This document shows, piece after piece, positions 1 through 8,207 of a stretch of DNA of 19,704 nt; position 1 is the stretch's first letter; each line of letters begins with the position of its first letter. Origin of the DNA: Thermoanaerobacterales bacterium UBA4880 (lineage in GTDB: Bacteria > Bacillota > Thermoanaerobacteria > Thermoanaerobacterales > UBA4877); the NCBI GenBank assembly GCA_002399285.1, contig DHDI01000014.1:128490-148193 (forward strand), written 5' to 3'. The notes below the pieces were generated by a model. It ran no database searches, was not told where the DNA came from, and saw only the letters and a list, made by a program, of their open reading frames with translations. Both the position numbers and the translations under genes were made by a program.

Positions 1-39
1 TTTCAAGACCAGCTCCTTAAACCTCTCGGACACCTCTCC
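1..39 (-). tRNA. tRNA-Ser (anticodon UGA), 5' part only
   Basis: On the minus strand the sequence from 39 down to 1 begins GGAGAGG (acceptor strand), continues with a D arm carrying GTCCGAGAGG and TTTAAGGA, then the anticodon stem CTGGT and loop CTTGAAA, giving anticodon TGA at 5-3. This matches the standard bacterial tRNA-Ser(UGA) 5' half. The gene runs off the left window edge at loop base 38, so the anticodon 3' strand, long variable arm and T arm are not visible. The consensus promoter just upstream supports the call. Confidence 0.9.
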
Positions 40-53
40 GAGCGACACCACAA

Positions 54-82
54 AGTATAGCATAAATAAATTTGGGTGTCAA
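54..82 (-). promoter_or_regulatory. Sigma-A promoter of the tRNA-Ser gene
   Basis: Minus strand: TTGACA (82-77), 17-bp spacer, TATACT (59-54). The first tRNA base is at 39, so a start near 47 would leave a leader of about 8 bases. The -35 is perfect and the -10 is 5 of 6. It lies between the tRNA and the stop codon of the glycosyltransferase gene (115), so the tRNA has its own promoter although it lies in the same direction as the upstream operon. Confidence 0.85.
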
Positions 83-114
83 TACTCTTCGCCCGCACTA
101 TACGGCATAGATCA

Positions 115-1209
115 TTACAGCTGCCGCCCTATGTCATCATAGAATTCTTCCGTATTCCTGATCATGTCGGCGGACCTGAAGCCGTTTTTGGCTATGTCGT
201 ATCCCTTCTCAGCAATTTCCTCAGATTTATCCGGGTTGTCCAGCAGATATTTCATAGCGGCATATAGCTCCATATAGTCGCCCGGCCTTACCAATATGCC
301 CCCCAGTCCGCCGCACAGCGCCTCGGGTATTCCGCCCGCCCTCGATGCCACGCAGGGCACTCTAGAAGCCATGGCCTCCAGTAGAGAAACGCCCAGGCCC
401 TCTTTCAAGGAAGGCAATACAAACATATCGCATCCCGAGATCAGCATTCCCGCATTTTCTCTGTAACCCGCAAATATGAGCCTGTCTGCCAGGCCAAGCT
501 CTCCGGCCAGGCCCTTAAGGTATCCCGCCTGCGGTCCGTCTCCTATAACTATGAAATATACGTTATCCCTTTCCCTTGCGAGCAGCGACGCGGCCCTTAT
601 GAAATATTCCACGCCCTTGTCGCGCACAAGCCGCGCTACGCAGATGATAAGCCTGTCGCCGCCGATATCGTATTCTTCTCTCAAGACCGCCCGCCGTTCT
701 TGGAAAAGACCGTCATCTATGCCGTTATAGATGACCCTGATCCTGCTCCTGTCTATACCCATACTGCCGGCGCTGTCCCGCAGCGCCTGCGAGACGGCTA
801 TGGAACCCAGCATACGGGCGCCGAAGCGCATTTCCGCATGCCTGAACCCAAATGCCTTAAATCCCCTGTCGGGGGGAAAATTATGTATGGTCATGATACA
901 CGGCTCCCCCGAAAGCTGAGCCGTCAGTCCCGCCACAAACCCATGGGCGTGGACAAGGTCAATGCCCTCATCCCCCACTAATTTTTTAAGAGCCTCAGCC
1001 GCCTCCCATATCCTGCCCGGCGACGAGCCGTCACATATATCCAGAGGAAAATACCTAATGCCCAGCTCCTTGAGACATCCTGTTTCCCGATCGTCAAAGG
1101 ATGCCGCGATCTCCATGTCATACCTGGATCTATCCAATTCCCTTGCCAGTGTCAATACATGATTTTTTAATCCCCCTTCACTCCTCCTCACCAGTTGGAG
1201 TATTTTCAT
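115..1209 (-). CDS. GT4-family glycosyltransferase
   Basis: 364-aa protein with the two-Rossmann layout of GT-B retaining glycosyltransferases. The N-terminal acceptor half opens with KILQLVRRSEGG and has a conserved-type His at 109 (TIHNFPP). The C-terminal nucleotide-sugar half has VARLVRDKG (191-199), GDGP (223-226) and the EGLGVSLLE signature, with the E-x7-E pair at E270 and E278. Length is normal for the family and no signal or membrane segment is seen, so it should act on the inner face of the membrane. The start ATG has AGAGGG about 7 bases upstream. It overlaps the 3' end of the preceding membrane-protein gene by 32 bases, so the two are co-transcribed and probably translationally coupled. 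That pairing suggests a role in a cell-surface glycan. Donor and acceptor cannot be read from the sequence. Confidence 0.85.
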   Translation of the reverse strand: MKILQLVRRSEGGLKNHVLTLARELDRSRYDMEIAASFDDRETGCLKELGIRYFPLDICDGSSPGRIWEAAEALKKLVGDEGIDLVHAHGFVAGLTAQLSGEPCIMTIHNFPPDRGFKAFGFRHAEMRFGARMLGSIAVSQALRDSAGSMGIDRSRIRVIYNGIDDGLFQERRAVLREEYDIGGDRLIICVARLVRDKGVEYFIRAASLLARERDNVYFIVIGDGPQAGYLKGLAGELGLADRLIFAGYRENAGMLISGCDMFVLPSLKEGLGVSLLEAMASRVPCVASRAGGIPEALCGGLGGILVRPGDYMELYAAMKYLLDNPDKSEEIAEKGYDIAKNGFRSADMIRNTEEFYDDIGRQL

Positions 1210-3370
1210 TTTTATCCCTCTCTACCTGTTTATCTATAGATAGAACCACAATCGGCGGCACTATGAATATGATCAGCGTAGCAGCCGCCACAATGCCGGA
1301 GTCGTTCGCAATGAGGACAAAAAATGTTCCTATGAGACCGCTTATCAGGCCCCTGTACAGATACGGGTTGTCGGCATATATGTGCTTCATCAGACCGGAC
1401 GGTTTGTATGAAAGAGCCCCCAGCACAGCGATAGATGCCAGCATGACTCTGCTCCATATTGTATACTTTATCAGTCTGAGGTTGGTCGAAAGCTTCCTCA
1501 AAGCGATCTCATTCAAGGGCGCCAGTCCCTGCGAGGCTATATCCCTCCCCAACTCTCCCACATGGGTCGCCCCCAGAGACATGTCTACGGCGAACAGGCC
1601 GACGATCACCGCCACCGTCAATATGCCGGCATATACGACGTCTTTAAAGGATATCTTGTCTTTGAAGAACATTATTGCCATCACAAAGAGCGCCATCACC
1701 GCAGCCACCGTACCTCCGAGGTCCGCTCCATAATTCGGGGCAGCCATCAGAAAGGTTATGAAAAACATCACCGCCATATTGATATAACGCAGACCCTTCA
1801 TCTTATTGTTATACTTATCCGCGATGCCCGCAACGCTCAATATCGTCGAACCTATCAAGACGCCGGCATATTCGTTGCCCAATCCATAGTATCTTGCCCC
1901 TCCTATGGGATCGTATCCCAATATCGACGATTTCATAAGATTTGCGCCTGTAAGAAGGTCGACCGCTATGCCGGCCGTCGTTATGATGCCTATGAACGTC
2001 ACTATGCTGTAACTGTCCTTGAAGATCAGCTTCAAAACGTACACCATGGCCGCCGACATCGCCGTAATGGCAAGCAGCATTACGGGCAGCGACCGTATGT
2101 CAAAAAGCGGAAGTATCAAGAGTATGAAAGGAACCAGCATATCCCCCATAAGCAGGTACTTTATTACGTACATCTGCTTTTTAAATACATACATAAAAAG
2201 CAGGGAAACCAGGAGTATGCCTATCTGAACGCCCACATACCATTTTACCACGGTAGGCCTCAATACATGCACGGACGTTATCTTCTGATTAGTCTCATAG
2301 AGTGATCCGAAATTTCCCTGCCCGCCGTATCTAATGGTATGACCTATCATCCCCTCAGGCGTATCCTGCCCAAAATAATTGAGAATAGTCGAGGCGATGT
2401 CATAGTTGACCACTATCCCCGGCCTTTTTGCCGTATCCGAAACGAGATACCCGCTTTTAAGGCCCTGCCCCGCCGCAATGACGGGCGTGAGCATCTCCTG
2501 CTTCAGCATGGAATCCCTCCCCGGGTAAGGATTTGCGAACACTATCATGTCCTTCGAGACATCCGCCCTGTCCAGCAGCGTACCCACAAAATCGTCTATG
2601 CCCTTCAGTACCTCGGACCTGACCTCAAGGCCCCTCTCCTCGGACGCAAAGCTCATAAAATCGTCGGCTCTGGCCATATCGCCCAGGTCTATAACGGTAA
2701 GCCCTCCTCTGCTCAGGGCTTCATCCAGTTTCTTATCAAGATATTTATAATCGGTCTTCAGCAAAAAGGGATATGTATCGTCCCGTACGTTCATTTTGCC
2801 GCTGACATCCCCGAATGGCACGACGCCGTTTTCATCCATCGCTATCAGCGGAGCGAACCTGTGGATATCATCCGGCCTGTCGCTGTTGCCCAGCACCGTC
2901 ACAGGTATGCCGGCATCTTTGAGCAGCTCTCCCAAGAGGCCCGGCTTGATGTCTTCATTCAGCTTATCTATCTGCGTAATGCCCGGTACCACCACCTGGC
3001 CGCCCGGTTCTCTTCCCGTATATATCTTATAAAACTCCCCCGCCGTACCCGACTTGCTGTTTATATACGCCTCCCCGGAGTTGTATCCCTCCCCGGTCTG
3101 GATATCGGAGTATGCCCGTATGCCGGCTCCTATGGTCAGGAACGAACCCGGCTCGTTCTTAGGCGCCTGCGCGTTGATGTTCATGACCGCCATGCCGCCC
3201 ATATCCATAAGGCGCTGTATATTGGGAAGATCATTGTCTTTCAGGTCGTCCATACTCAGCCCGTTCGCCAGCACAAGGACAAAGTTTCCCGGGCTTTCCG
3301 CCCTTACCGGCACAGCCGCGCCGAATACCATCAAGAGGACAAATATGTATATGCCAAGCCGTTTCTTCAT
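1178..3370 (-). CDS. Membrane protein with alkaline-phosphatase-like ectodomain
   Basis: 730 aa. Residues 1-24 form a signal peptide (MKKRLG, hydrophobic core, VRA-ES cleavage-type site). Residues ~28-350 look like the alkaline phosphatase / phosphoglyceromutase fold: FVLVLANGLSMDDL (30-43), PGSFLTIGAGIRA (74-86), and a C-terminal stretch LTPVIAAGQG with RPGIVVNYDIASTIL (294-330) typical of that superfamily. Residues ~376-712 hold about ten to eleven hydrophobic helices, including the motif YYGLGNEYAGVLIG (494-507) and ANDSGIVAAA (688-697). The usual first metal-binding Asp is Asn36, and the late DHG-type motif is replaced near AMPYPG-like residues 279-284, so catalysis is doubtful. The start has GGAGGGT six bases upstream. 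It is the first gene of an operon with the GT4 gene. Function unknown; a role in envelope polymer assembly is only an inference. Confidence 0.7.
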   Translation of the reverse strand: MKKRLGIYIFVLLMVFGAAVPVRAESPGNFVLVLANGLSMDDLKDNDLPNIQRLMDMGGMAVMNINAQAPKNEPGSFLTIGAGIRAYSDIQTGEGYNSGEAYINSKSGTAGEFYKIYTGREPGGQVVVPGITQIDKLNEDIKPGLLGELLKDAGIPVTVLGNSDRPDDIHRFAPLIAMDENGVVPFGDVSGKMNVRDDTYPFLLKTDYKYLDKKLDEALSRGGLTVIDLGDMARADDFMSFASEERGLEVRSEVLKGIDDFVGTLLDRADVSKDMIVFANPYPGRDSMLKQEMLTPVIAAGQGLKSGYLVSDTAKRPGIVVNYDIASTILNYFGQDTPEGMIGHTIRYGGQGNFGSLYETNQKITSVHVLRPTVVKWYVGVQIGILLVSLLFMYVFKKQMYVIKYLLMGDMLVPFILLILPLFDIRSLPVMLLAITAMSAAMVYVLKLIFKDSYSIVTFIGIITTAGIAVDLLTGANLMKSSILGYDPIGGARYYGLGNEYAGVLIGSTILSVAGIADKYNNKMKGLRYINMAVMFFITFLMAAPNYGADLGGTVAAVMALFVMAIMFFKDKISFKDVVYAGILTVAVIVGLFAVDMSLGATHVGELGRDIASQGLAPLNEIALRKLSTNLRLIKYTIWSRVMLASIAVLGALSYKPSGLMKHIYADNPYLYRGLISGLIGTFFVLIANDSGIVAAATLIIFIVPPIVVLSIDKQVERDKNENTPTGEEE

Positions 3371-3405
3371 GAGTTACCCTCCGCAACATCTTTATGATAA
3401 CCCCT

Positions 3406-3434
3406 ATTATATCATAATAAAATCATACAGTGAA
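3406..3434 (-). promoter_or_regulatory. Promoter for the membrane protein / GT4 operon
   Basis: Minus strand: TTCACT (3434-3429), 17-bp spacer, perfect TATAAT (3411-3406), 36 bases upstream of the ATG at 3370. The -35 matches consensus at 4 of 6 positions. It stands back-to-back with the M48 protease promoter on the other strand. Confidence 0.6.
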
Positions 3435-3457
3435 ATATCATGCCAAATACTGTGATA

Positions 3458-3486
3458 TTGAAATAATGGCGGCAAAGCACTATAAT
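3458..3486 (+). promoter_or_regulatory. Promoter for the M48 protease gene
   Basis: Plus strand: TTGAAA (3458-3463), 17-bp spacer, TATAAT (3481-3486). This is a near-consensus sigma-A promoter 64 bases upstream of the ATG at 3551. Confidence 0.7.
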
Positions 3487-3550
3487 CTTCTTAAAAGGAA
3501 AAAAATAGAAGAAATGAGTAAAAAATAATGAAATGAGGGGAAAATGAAAA

Positions 3551-4780
3551 ATGACCTACAGATTTCATTGGCTCTGGTACGTTATGATAGCTGCCACGGC
3601 GGCGTTTCTTGCCCTGTATATTTGGTCCGCGGCATTTCCGGGACAGCCCGGCAAAAATACATATAACTACTTTTCGAAACAAGAGATCGGCCTGGCCAGG
3701 GACCATGCCCGTACGGAGAGGATCGTCTCCGCGGCCAACTTCGCCGCAAGCCTCGTCTTCCTCCTATGGTTTGTCATGGGAAGAGCTGGAAAAAGCCTTT
3801 CCGCATGGTGCGAAAGGTTTACGGGCAATTATGCCCTCAGCCTGATACTGTTCTTCCTCATACTATGGGCAGCGCAGCGCCTTATCGATCTGCCCTTCAG
3901 TCTCTACGACGGCTATTTCCTGCAGAAGAGCTGGGGCTTTTCCACCCAGAGCTTTGCGTCCTGGCGGGCGGACTATATCAAGAATGCGGCCATGGATATA
4001 GTCATGACCGGCATTGGGATGCTGCTGCTGTTCTTTGCCATGAACAGCCGGCCGAATACGTGGCATGTAGCGGCATGGGCCTTCATATCGGTCTGGCTGG
4101 TTTTGCAGAGCCTGATCTGGCCTGTGCTGGTAGAACCTATGTTCAATAGTTTCCAGCCCGCAAAAGACCCCCGGCTCGTAACCATGGTGAAGGAATTGGC
4201 AGGCAGGGCGGAAATTCCGGTAGATCAGGTGCTGATCATGGACGCCAGCCGCCGGACGACGAGAGCCAACGCATACTTTACCGGCGTCGGCAAGGTAAAG
4301 AGGATAGTCCTGTATGATAACCTCGTGAATGACTATCCCGAAGACGAGGTGGAGGCGGTCGTAGCCCACGAGATGGCCCACTGGAAGCAGGGGCACATCA
4401 TAAAGGGCCTGGCCGAAGGCAGCATAGGCGTACTTGTACTCCTGCTGATCCTGCGCATGCTGATAAAGGCGGATATACCATTTAACGGCCATTATCCGCC
4501 CTATGTGTGGGCATACGTCACCCTGTTCTTCCTGCTTGCGTCGTATATATCGAACCCCATATACAACTATGCCTCGCGGTCGATGGAGGCCGAGGCCGAC
4601 AGGATCTCGGCATCGCTCACCGGCGATGCGGGCAGCGTAATAAAACTGCAGACCGACCTTACCGTAAAAAACGTATCGGATATGTCGCCCCCGCCCTTTA
4701 TAGAATGGTTCTCCTACTCTCACCCCAGCGGTATGCACAGGATAGAGGCGGCCGAGAGGCTCATGCCTCCCGACGTATGA
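3551..4780 (+). CDS. M48-family zinc metalloprotease, Ste24/CAAX-prenyl-protease-like
   Basis: 409-aa integral membrane protease. An N-terminal helix (~8-28) and further hydrophobic segments (~60-78, 95-110, 146-163, 171-192, 289-306, 318-335) surround the catalytic core. The M48_N signature LIDLPFSLYDGYFLQKSWGF starts at 111. The zinc site is HEMAH (H273, E274, H277) with third ligand E346 in SMEAEAD. Family members cleave membrane-bound or hydrophobic substrates at the bilayer. True CAAX processing is eukaryotic, so in a bacterium a quality-control role is more likely. Start at 3551 is chosen because GAGGGG lies 10 bases upstream; an ATG at 3544 is out of frame and opens only a short reading frame. 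The 3' end overlaps the convergent mscS-like gene by 20 bases, and no terminator is seen between them. Confidence 0.88.
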   Translation: MTYRFHWLWYVMIAATAAFLALYIWSAAFPGQPGKNTYNYFSKQEIGLARDHARTERIVSAANFAASLVFLLWFVMGRAGKSLSAWCERFTGNYALSLILFFLILWAAQRLIDLPFSLYDGYFLQKSWGFSTQSFASWRADYIKNAAMDIVMTGIGMLLLFFAMNSRPNTWHVAAWAFISVWLVLQSLIWPVLVEPMFNSFQPAKDPRLVTMVKELAGRAEIPVDQVLIMDASRRTTRANAYFTGVGKVKRIVLYDNLVNDYPEDEVEAVVAHEMAHWKQGHIIKGLAEGSIGVLVLLLILRMLIKADIPFNGHYPPYVWAYVTLFFLLASYISNPIYNYASRSMEAEADRISASLTGDAGSVIKLQTDLTVKNVSDMSPPPFIEWFSYSHPSGMHRIEAAERLMPPDV

Positions 4781-5615
4781 CCACCGTGCGCGGATAAGGG
4801 GCCTTTATGCCCTCCCGCTCGAAGGCCTCCTTTATCCTCTTGCGCAGCTGACGCTCTATGCCCCATTGAGTGGTGGGCCTTACGGTGGCCATCATGCGCA
4901 GCGTGACGCATGAGTCATCCATGCTTACCACTCCCAAGACCTCGGGCTGCGCCAGGACGTCCTGATCTTCCTTCATGAGCGCAAGCCCCGTATCCCTCAT
5001 CACCTCCGACGCCCTGTCTATATCGGCGTCATAGGATATGCCCACGTCGACTATGGCCTTGTTGTTCGCCTTGGAGTAATTTATGACCTTGGTTATGGAA
5101 CCGTTGGGTATTATGTTGAGTTCGCCGGCTGCGCCCTGTATGGTCGTGACCCTCATCCCCATGCCGACGACCGTACCCGATATGCCCTCTATGGTGACAT
5201 AGTCTCCCACCGATATCTGATCCTCCAGCAGTATAAAGAAACCGGTGATAACGTCCTTTATCAGGTTCTGCGCTCCGAAGCCGACGGCCAGGCCGCCTAT
5301 GCCCGCCGTGGTCAGTATGGACGTCATGGGAACGCCCAATGTGTCCAGTATGGTCATGCCCCCCACAAAGTACACGACGTATCTGATCAAACTTCTCAGT
5401 ATACTGGCCAGGGTCTTGAGCCGCCTTTCCTCCATAGCGAGGTTCTTTTTGCGTCCATTGACCGAAACAAACCGGGTTATCAGCAGATTGCCCGCCTTGA
5501 TTATGACGGCGGCGGCTATGATGATGAGCAGTATCCCTATTCCCTTGTCGACAAACTTGGCAACGTCGGTCTCCATTGCCCTTTTACTTATTGCCCCGAT
5601 TAAAGCCTGCCACAT
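4761..5615 (-). CDS. MscS-family small-conductance mechanosensitive channel
   Basis: 284 aa. Hydrophobic segments at ~24-43 and ~72-90 precede the pore helix TM3, whose Ala/Gly-rich stretch GIGGLAVGFGAQNLIKD (105-121) is the MscS hallmark. The beta domain follows with QISVGDYVTIEGISGTV (133-149), then the C-terminal alpha/beta domain. It gates on membrane tension to release solutes at hypo-osmotic shock. Length is typical of E. coli-type MscS. The ribosome site AGGTGA overlaps the TAG stop of the DJ-1 gene, which ends 8 bases upstream, so this is the last gene of the cobT operon. Its 3' end overlaps the convergent M48 gene by 20 bases. Confidence 0.9.
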   Translation of the reverse strand: MWQALIGAISKRAMETDVAKFVDKGIGILLIIIAAAVIIKAGNLLITRFVSVNGRKKNLAMEERRLKTLASILRSLIRYVVYFVGGMTILDTLGVPMTSILTTAGIGGLAVGFGAQNLIKDVITGFFILLEDQISVGDYVTIEGISGTVVGMGMRVTTIQGAAGELNIIPNGSITKVINYSKANNKAIVDVGISYDADIDRASEVMRDTGLALMKEDQDVLAQPEVLGVVSMDDSCVTLRMMATVRPTTQWGIERQLRKRIKEAFEREGIKAPYPRTVVIRREA

Positions 5616-5623
5616 AGCATCAC

Positions 5624-6145
5624 CTATCTGCTTTCCCTCTTTATTATTTCCCTCATGAACGCGGGCAGGTCGTCCGGCGTCCTGGAAGTGATCAGATTGC
5701 CGTCCGTCACCACCTCGCGGTCAAAATATGAAGCGCCGGCATTCACCACGTCGTCGATGATGGAAGAGAAACAGGTCATCTTCCTGCCCTTGAGTATGCC
5801 GGCGGAGACCAGCACCGATCCCGCGTGGCATATGGCGGCCACAAGCTTTCCTTGACTGTTTACCCTGCTCACCAGATCCAATATGCCCTTGTCTCTCCTA
5901 AGCATATCGGGAGCCCATCCTCCCGGTATCAGAATACCGTCTATTTCGTCCGCGCTGATGTCGGCCGCAGTACAGTCGCTGACGGCGCTCAGACCGTACT
6001 TTCCGGTGTACGTCCTGCCCTTCTCCCTGCCCAGCAGCATGACCCCGGCTCCCTCCTCCCTCAGCCTGATGACGGGATACCAGACTTCCAGATCATTATA
6101 ATCTTCCTCCACAAGCATAACATACTTTTTACCGTTCAAGCTCAT
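5624..6145 (-). CDS. DJ-1/PfpI-family protein
   Basis: 173-aa single-domain protein of the class I glutamine-amidotransferase-like superfamily. The nucleophile elbow is AAICHAG with Cys106, and the acidic residues near the start (VEEDYNDLE, 12-20) supply the partner Glu. ILIPGGWAPD (71-80) is the usual loop before the elbow. Members act as glyoxalases/deglycases or peptidases, or have unknown function in stress response. The sequence does not tell which. It is third in the cobT operon, 17 bases after the LD-carboxypeptidase gene and 8 bases before mscS. Confidence 0.85.
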   Translation of the reverse strand: MSLNGKKYVMLVEEDYNDLEVWYPVIRLREEGAGVMLLGREKGRTYTGKYGLSAVSDCTAADISADEIDGILIPGGWAPDMLRRDKGILDLVSRVNSQGKLVAAICHAGSVLVSAGILKGRKMTCFSSIIDDVVNAGASYFDREVVTDGNLITSRTPDDLPAFMREIIKRESR

Positions 6146-6162
6146 ACAAACCCCTCCTCAAT

Positions 6163-7059
6163 TTATATTACCGCAGCCTCTTTTATGTCGAGGATAAGCC
6201 GTTCCGAATCCATCCCGGCCATTATGCCCTCGGGGATCGTCAACTTATCGGCGCCATGGCCGAATACCGGAAGCTGCAGAACGGGCGACTCCAATTGACT
6301 CAGCACGTCGTCAAAGACCGGCTCCACATCGCCGCAGTCCGTGAACGAGCCTAACAGTATGCCGCAGGCCTTTTCCAGTTTTCCAGAGTACTTGAGCTGC
6401 GTCAGCATCCTGTCTATCCTATACGGCTGCTCGTTCACGTCCTCCAGAAAGAGTATGCGGTTGAACGTGTCGATCTCATACGGCGTACCCAGTCCGGCGC
6501 ATATCAGCGAAAGATTGCCGCCGACCAGACGGCCTTCGGCCCGGCCCGGCTTCATGCAGCGGGCCGCAGCATCCTCCGGGATATCTATTACTCCCGCAAC
6601 GCCCTCCATGAGCTGCGCCTTAAAATGCCTCAGCGTATAGTCGTTCATGGGGGATGTCAGATTTGGCCCGTGGAATGTGACGAGCCCGGTGACGCTCTGT
6701 ATGGCGGTAAGCAGCGCGGTTATATCGCTGTAGCCGATAAACGGCTTGGGATTCGCCTCTATCTTCCCATAGTCCAGCATGCCCGTTATCCTCGTGGAGC
6801 CGTACCCGCCCCTCACCGCTATCACGCCGTCGATCGTGCTGTCCATAAACATCCGCTCTATGTCCCATGCGCGAAACTCATCGTTGGCAGCCAGGTAACC
6901 ATGGGGGGCGGCCTTCACGCTTGCTCCCAGGATCACCTCAAACCCCAGGCTTTCGAAAAACTCCACGCCCGCTCTTACCTCATCCTCTTCGGCATGTCCA
7001 GCCGGGGCGACGACCCCTATCCTGCTTCCCTTGCACAATCTTTGCGGTTTTATGTTCAT
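6163..7059 (-). CDS. S66-family LD-carboxypeptidase (LdcA/MccF-like)
   Basis: 298-aa cytoplasmic serine peptidase. The N-terminal domain opens with GSRIGVVAPAGHA (11-23) and has VRGGYGSTRI (82-91). The nucleophile is Ser111 in IGYSDITAL, with Glu206 (LFLEDVNEQPYRIDR) and His278 (VFGHGADK) completing the Ser-Glu-His triad. Family members cut the L,D bond releasing D-Ala from muropeptide tetrapeptides during peptidoglycan recycling; MccF relatives hydrolyse toxic peptide-nucleotides. The triad is intact and length is typical. It begins 3 bases after the cobT stop, with its GAGAGGGG ribosome site lying inside the 3' end of cobT, so coupling is expected. Confidence 0.87.
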   Translation of the reverse strand: MNIKPQRLCKGSRIGVVAPAGHAEEDEVRAGVEFFESLGFEVILGASVKAAPHGYLAANDEFRAWDIERMFMDSTIDGVIAVRGGYGSTRITGMLDYGKIEANPKPFIGYSDITALLTAIQSVTGLVTFHGPNLTSPMNDYTLRHFKAQLMEGVAGVIDIPEDAAARCMKPGRAEGRLVGGNLSLICAGLGTPYEIDTFNRILFLEDVNEQPYRIDRMLTQLKYSGKLEKACGILLGSFTDCGDVEPVFDDVLSQLESPVLQLPVFGHGADKLTIPEGIMAGMDSERLILDIKEAAVI

Positions 7060-7062
7060 GGA

Positions 7063-8118
7063 TTAACCCCTCTCCGATACGCCGGCTTCCGCGAAGGTAG
7101 CCATCTCACGTATTATCTTTATGGAGGCGTCCACTATGTCCATAGCCAGCGCCGCTCCCGTTCCTTCTCCCAGCCTCATGTCAAATTCCAGCAGCGGCTG
7201 CAGGCCGATCAAATCCAGCTCTGTCCTATGGCCTCTCTCGGCGGAAAGGTGCGACGCCAGCATGTACTGCCCCGCCGGCGGAGCAAACCGGTATGCGGTC
7301 AGCGCGGCCGCCCCCGAGATGATGCCGTCGATCAGCACGGGGATCTTTGCGGCAGCGCACCCAAGGAAGACGCCGGCCAGGCCTGCTATCTCCAGCCCGC
7401 CAACCTTGGACAGCACATCCATAGGATCGTCCGGGTTTGGCCTGTTCACATCCAGCGCCCTGCGTATGACCTCCGCCTTATGCGCCATGCCATGCGTATC
7501 CAGGCCGGTGCCCGCTCCTACGACCTCGGACGGATTCAGGCCGGAAAATGTGCAGACCATGGCTGCGCTGGCCGTGGTATTGCCTATGCCCATCTCTCCG
7601 GTGCCCATAAGACCGTAGCCCTTGCCCCCGGCCTCTTCAGCCAGGGATATGCCCACCTCCATGGCCGCCGCCGCCTCGTCCCGCGTCATGGCCGGGCCCT
7701 TTGCCATATTCCTGGTCCCATTGGCCACCTTCCTATGTAAGATGCCCTTTTTATCCGAGATATCCTCCTTTACCCCTATATCCGCGATCCACAGATCGCA
7801 GCCCACATGCTTGGACAGCACGTTCATGGCCGCCCCGCCGCTTATAAAGTTGTCTATCATCTCCACGGTGACCTCCTGAGGAAAAGCGCTCACGCCCTCC
7901 TCCACCACACCGTGGTCGGCAGCCATTAGTATCGACAGTTTTTTTGGCATGTCGGGAATACCCTTCCCCGTTATGCCTGCTATCCTCACCGCAATATCTT
8001 CCAATCTGCCCAGGCTTCCCTGAGGCTTTGTAAGACTGTCCAGCCTGCGCTTTGCGGCCGCCATCGCATCTTCGTCCAGCGGCGTTATCTCCTCTATCGT
8101 CTCTTTTAATTTTAACAT
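7063..8118 (-). CDS. cobT: Nicotinate-nucleotide--dimethylbenzimidazole phosphoribosyltransferase
   Basis: 351 aa, full length for CobT. Signatures are LTKPQGSLGRLEDIA (29-43), AADHGVVEEGVSAFPQEVT (66-84), GTGEMGIGNTTASAA (172-186) and the C-terminal RLGEGTGAALAM (315-326) with the catalytic Glu318. It makes alpha-ribazole phosphate for the lower ligand of cobalamin, in the cytoplasm. No other cobalamin gene is in the window. It is the first gene of an operon with LD-carboxypeptidase, DJ-1 and mscS-like genes. The start has AGGGGG about 9 bases upstream, and an extended -10 promoter lies 42 bases before it. No B12 riboswitch signature was recognised between the promoter and the start. Confidence 0.95.
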   Translation of the reverse strand: MLKLKETIEEITPLDEDAMAAAKRRLDSLTKPQGSLGRLEDIAVRIAGITGKGIPDMPKKLSILMAADHGVVEEGVSAFPQEVTVEMIDNFISGGAAMNVLSKHVGCDLWIADIGVKEDISDKKGILHRKVANGTRNMAKGPAMTRDEAAAAMEVGISLAEEAGGKGYGLMGTGEMGIGNTTASAAMVCTFSGLNPSEVVGAGTGLDTHGMAHKAEVIRRALDVNRPNPDDPMDVLSKVGGLEIAGLAGVFLGCAAAKIPVLIDGIISGAAALTAYRFAPPAGQYMLASHLSAERGHRTELDLIGLQPLLEFDMRLGEGTGAALAMDIVDASIKIIREMATFAEAGVSERG

Positions 8119-8159
8119 ATGAATTTTCCCCCTAAAAATAAGCCTGTCATTACAATTTA

Positions 8160-8168
8160 ATTATACCA
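8160..8168 (-). promoter_or_regulatory. Extended -10 promoter of the cobT operon
   Basis: Minus strand TGG-TATAAT: TG at 8168-8167 and perfect TATAAT at 8165-8160. No good -35 is found 16-18 bp upstream, which lies in the terminator hairpin; an extended -10 can work without one. The predicted leader to the ATG at 8118 is about 35 bases. Confidence 0.55.
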
Positions 8169-8169
8169 T

Positions 8170-8198
8170 AAAACAAAAAACAGGCGGGAAAACCGCCT
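8170..8198 (-). terminator. Intrinsic terminator downstream of the M20 gene / structured RNA
   Basis: Minus strand: AGGCGG (8198-8193), loop TTTTC, CCGCCT (8187-8182), then G and a T-run TTTTTTGTTTT (8180-8170). It ends transcription coming from the M20 gene and from the putative RNA element, just before the cobT promoter. Confidence 0.85.
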
Positions 8199-8207
8199 CA
8201 GATCGAT

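Noticed and set aside
2339..3397. Long plus-strand open frame opposite the membrane-protein gene
   Set aside because: Composition is His/Arg/Tyr-rich as expected for a shadow of a GC-rich gene, there is no ribosome site, and the minus-strand product has clear domains.
3863..4738. 291-codon minus-strand open frame opposite the M48 protease gene
   Set aside because: Shadow frame; the plus strand carries HEMAH and other M48 motifs.
6625..7740. 371-codon plus-strand open frame opposite the LD-carboxypeptidase and cobT genes
   Set aside because: It crosses two well-identified minus-strand genes and has no recognisable motif or ribosome site.
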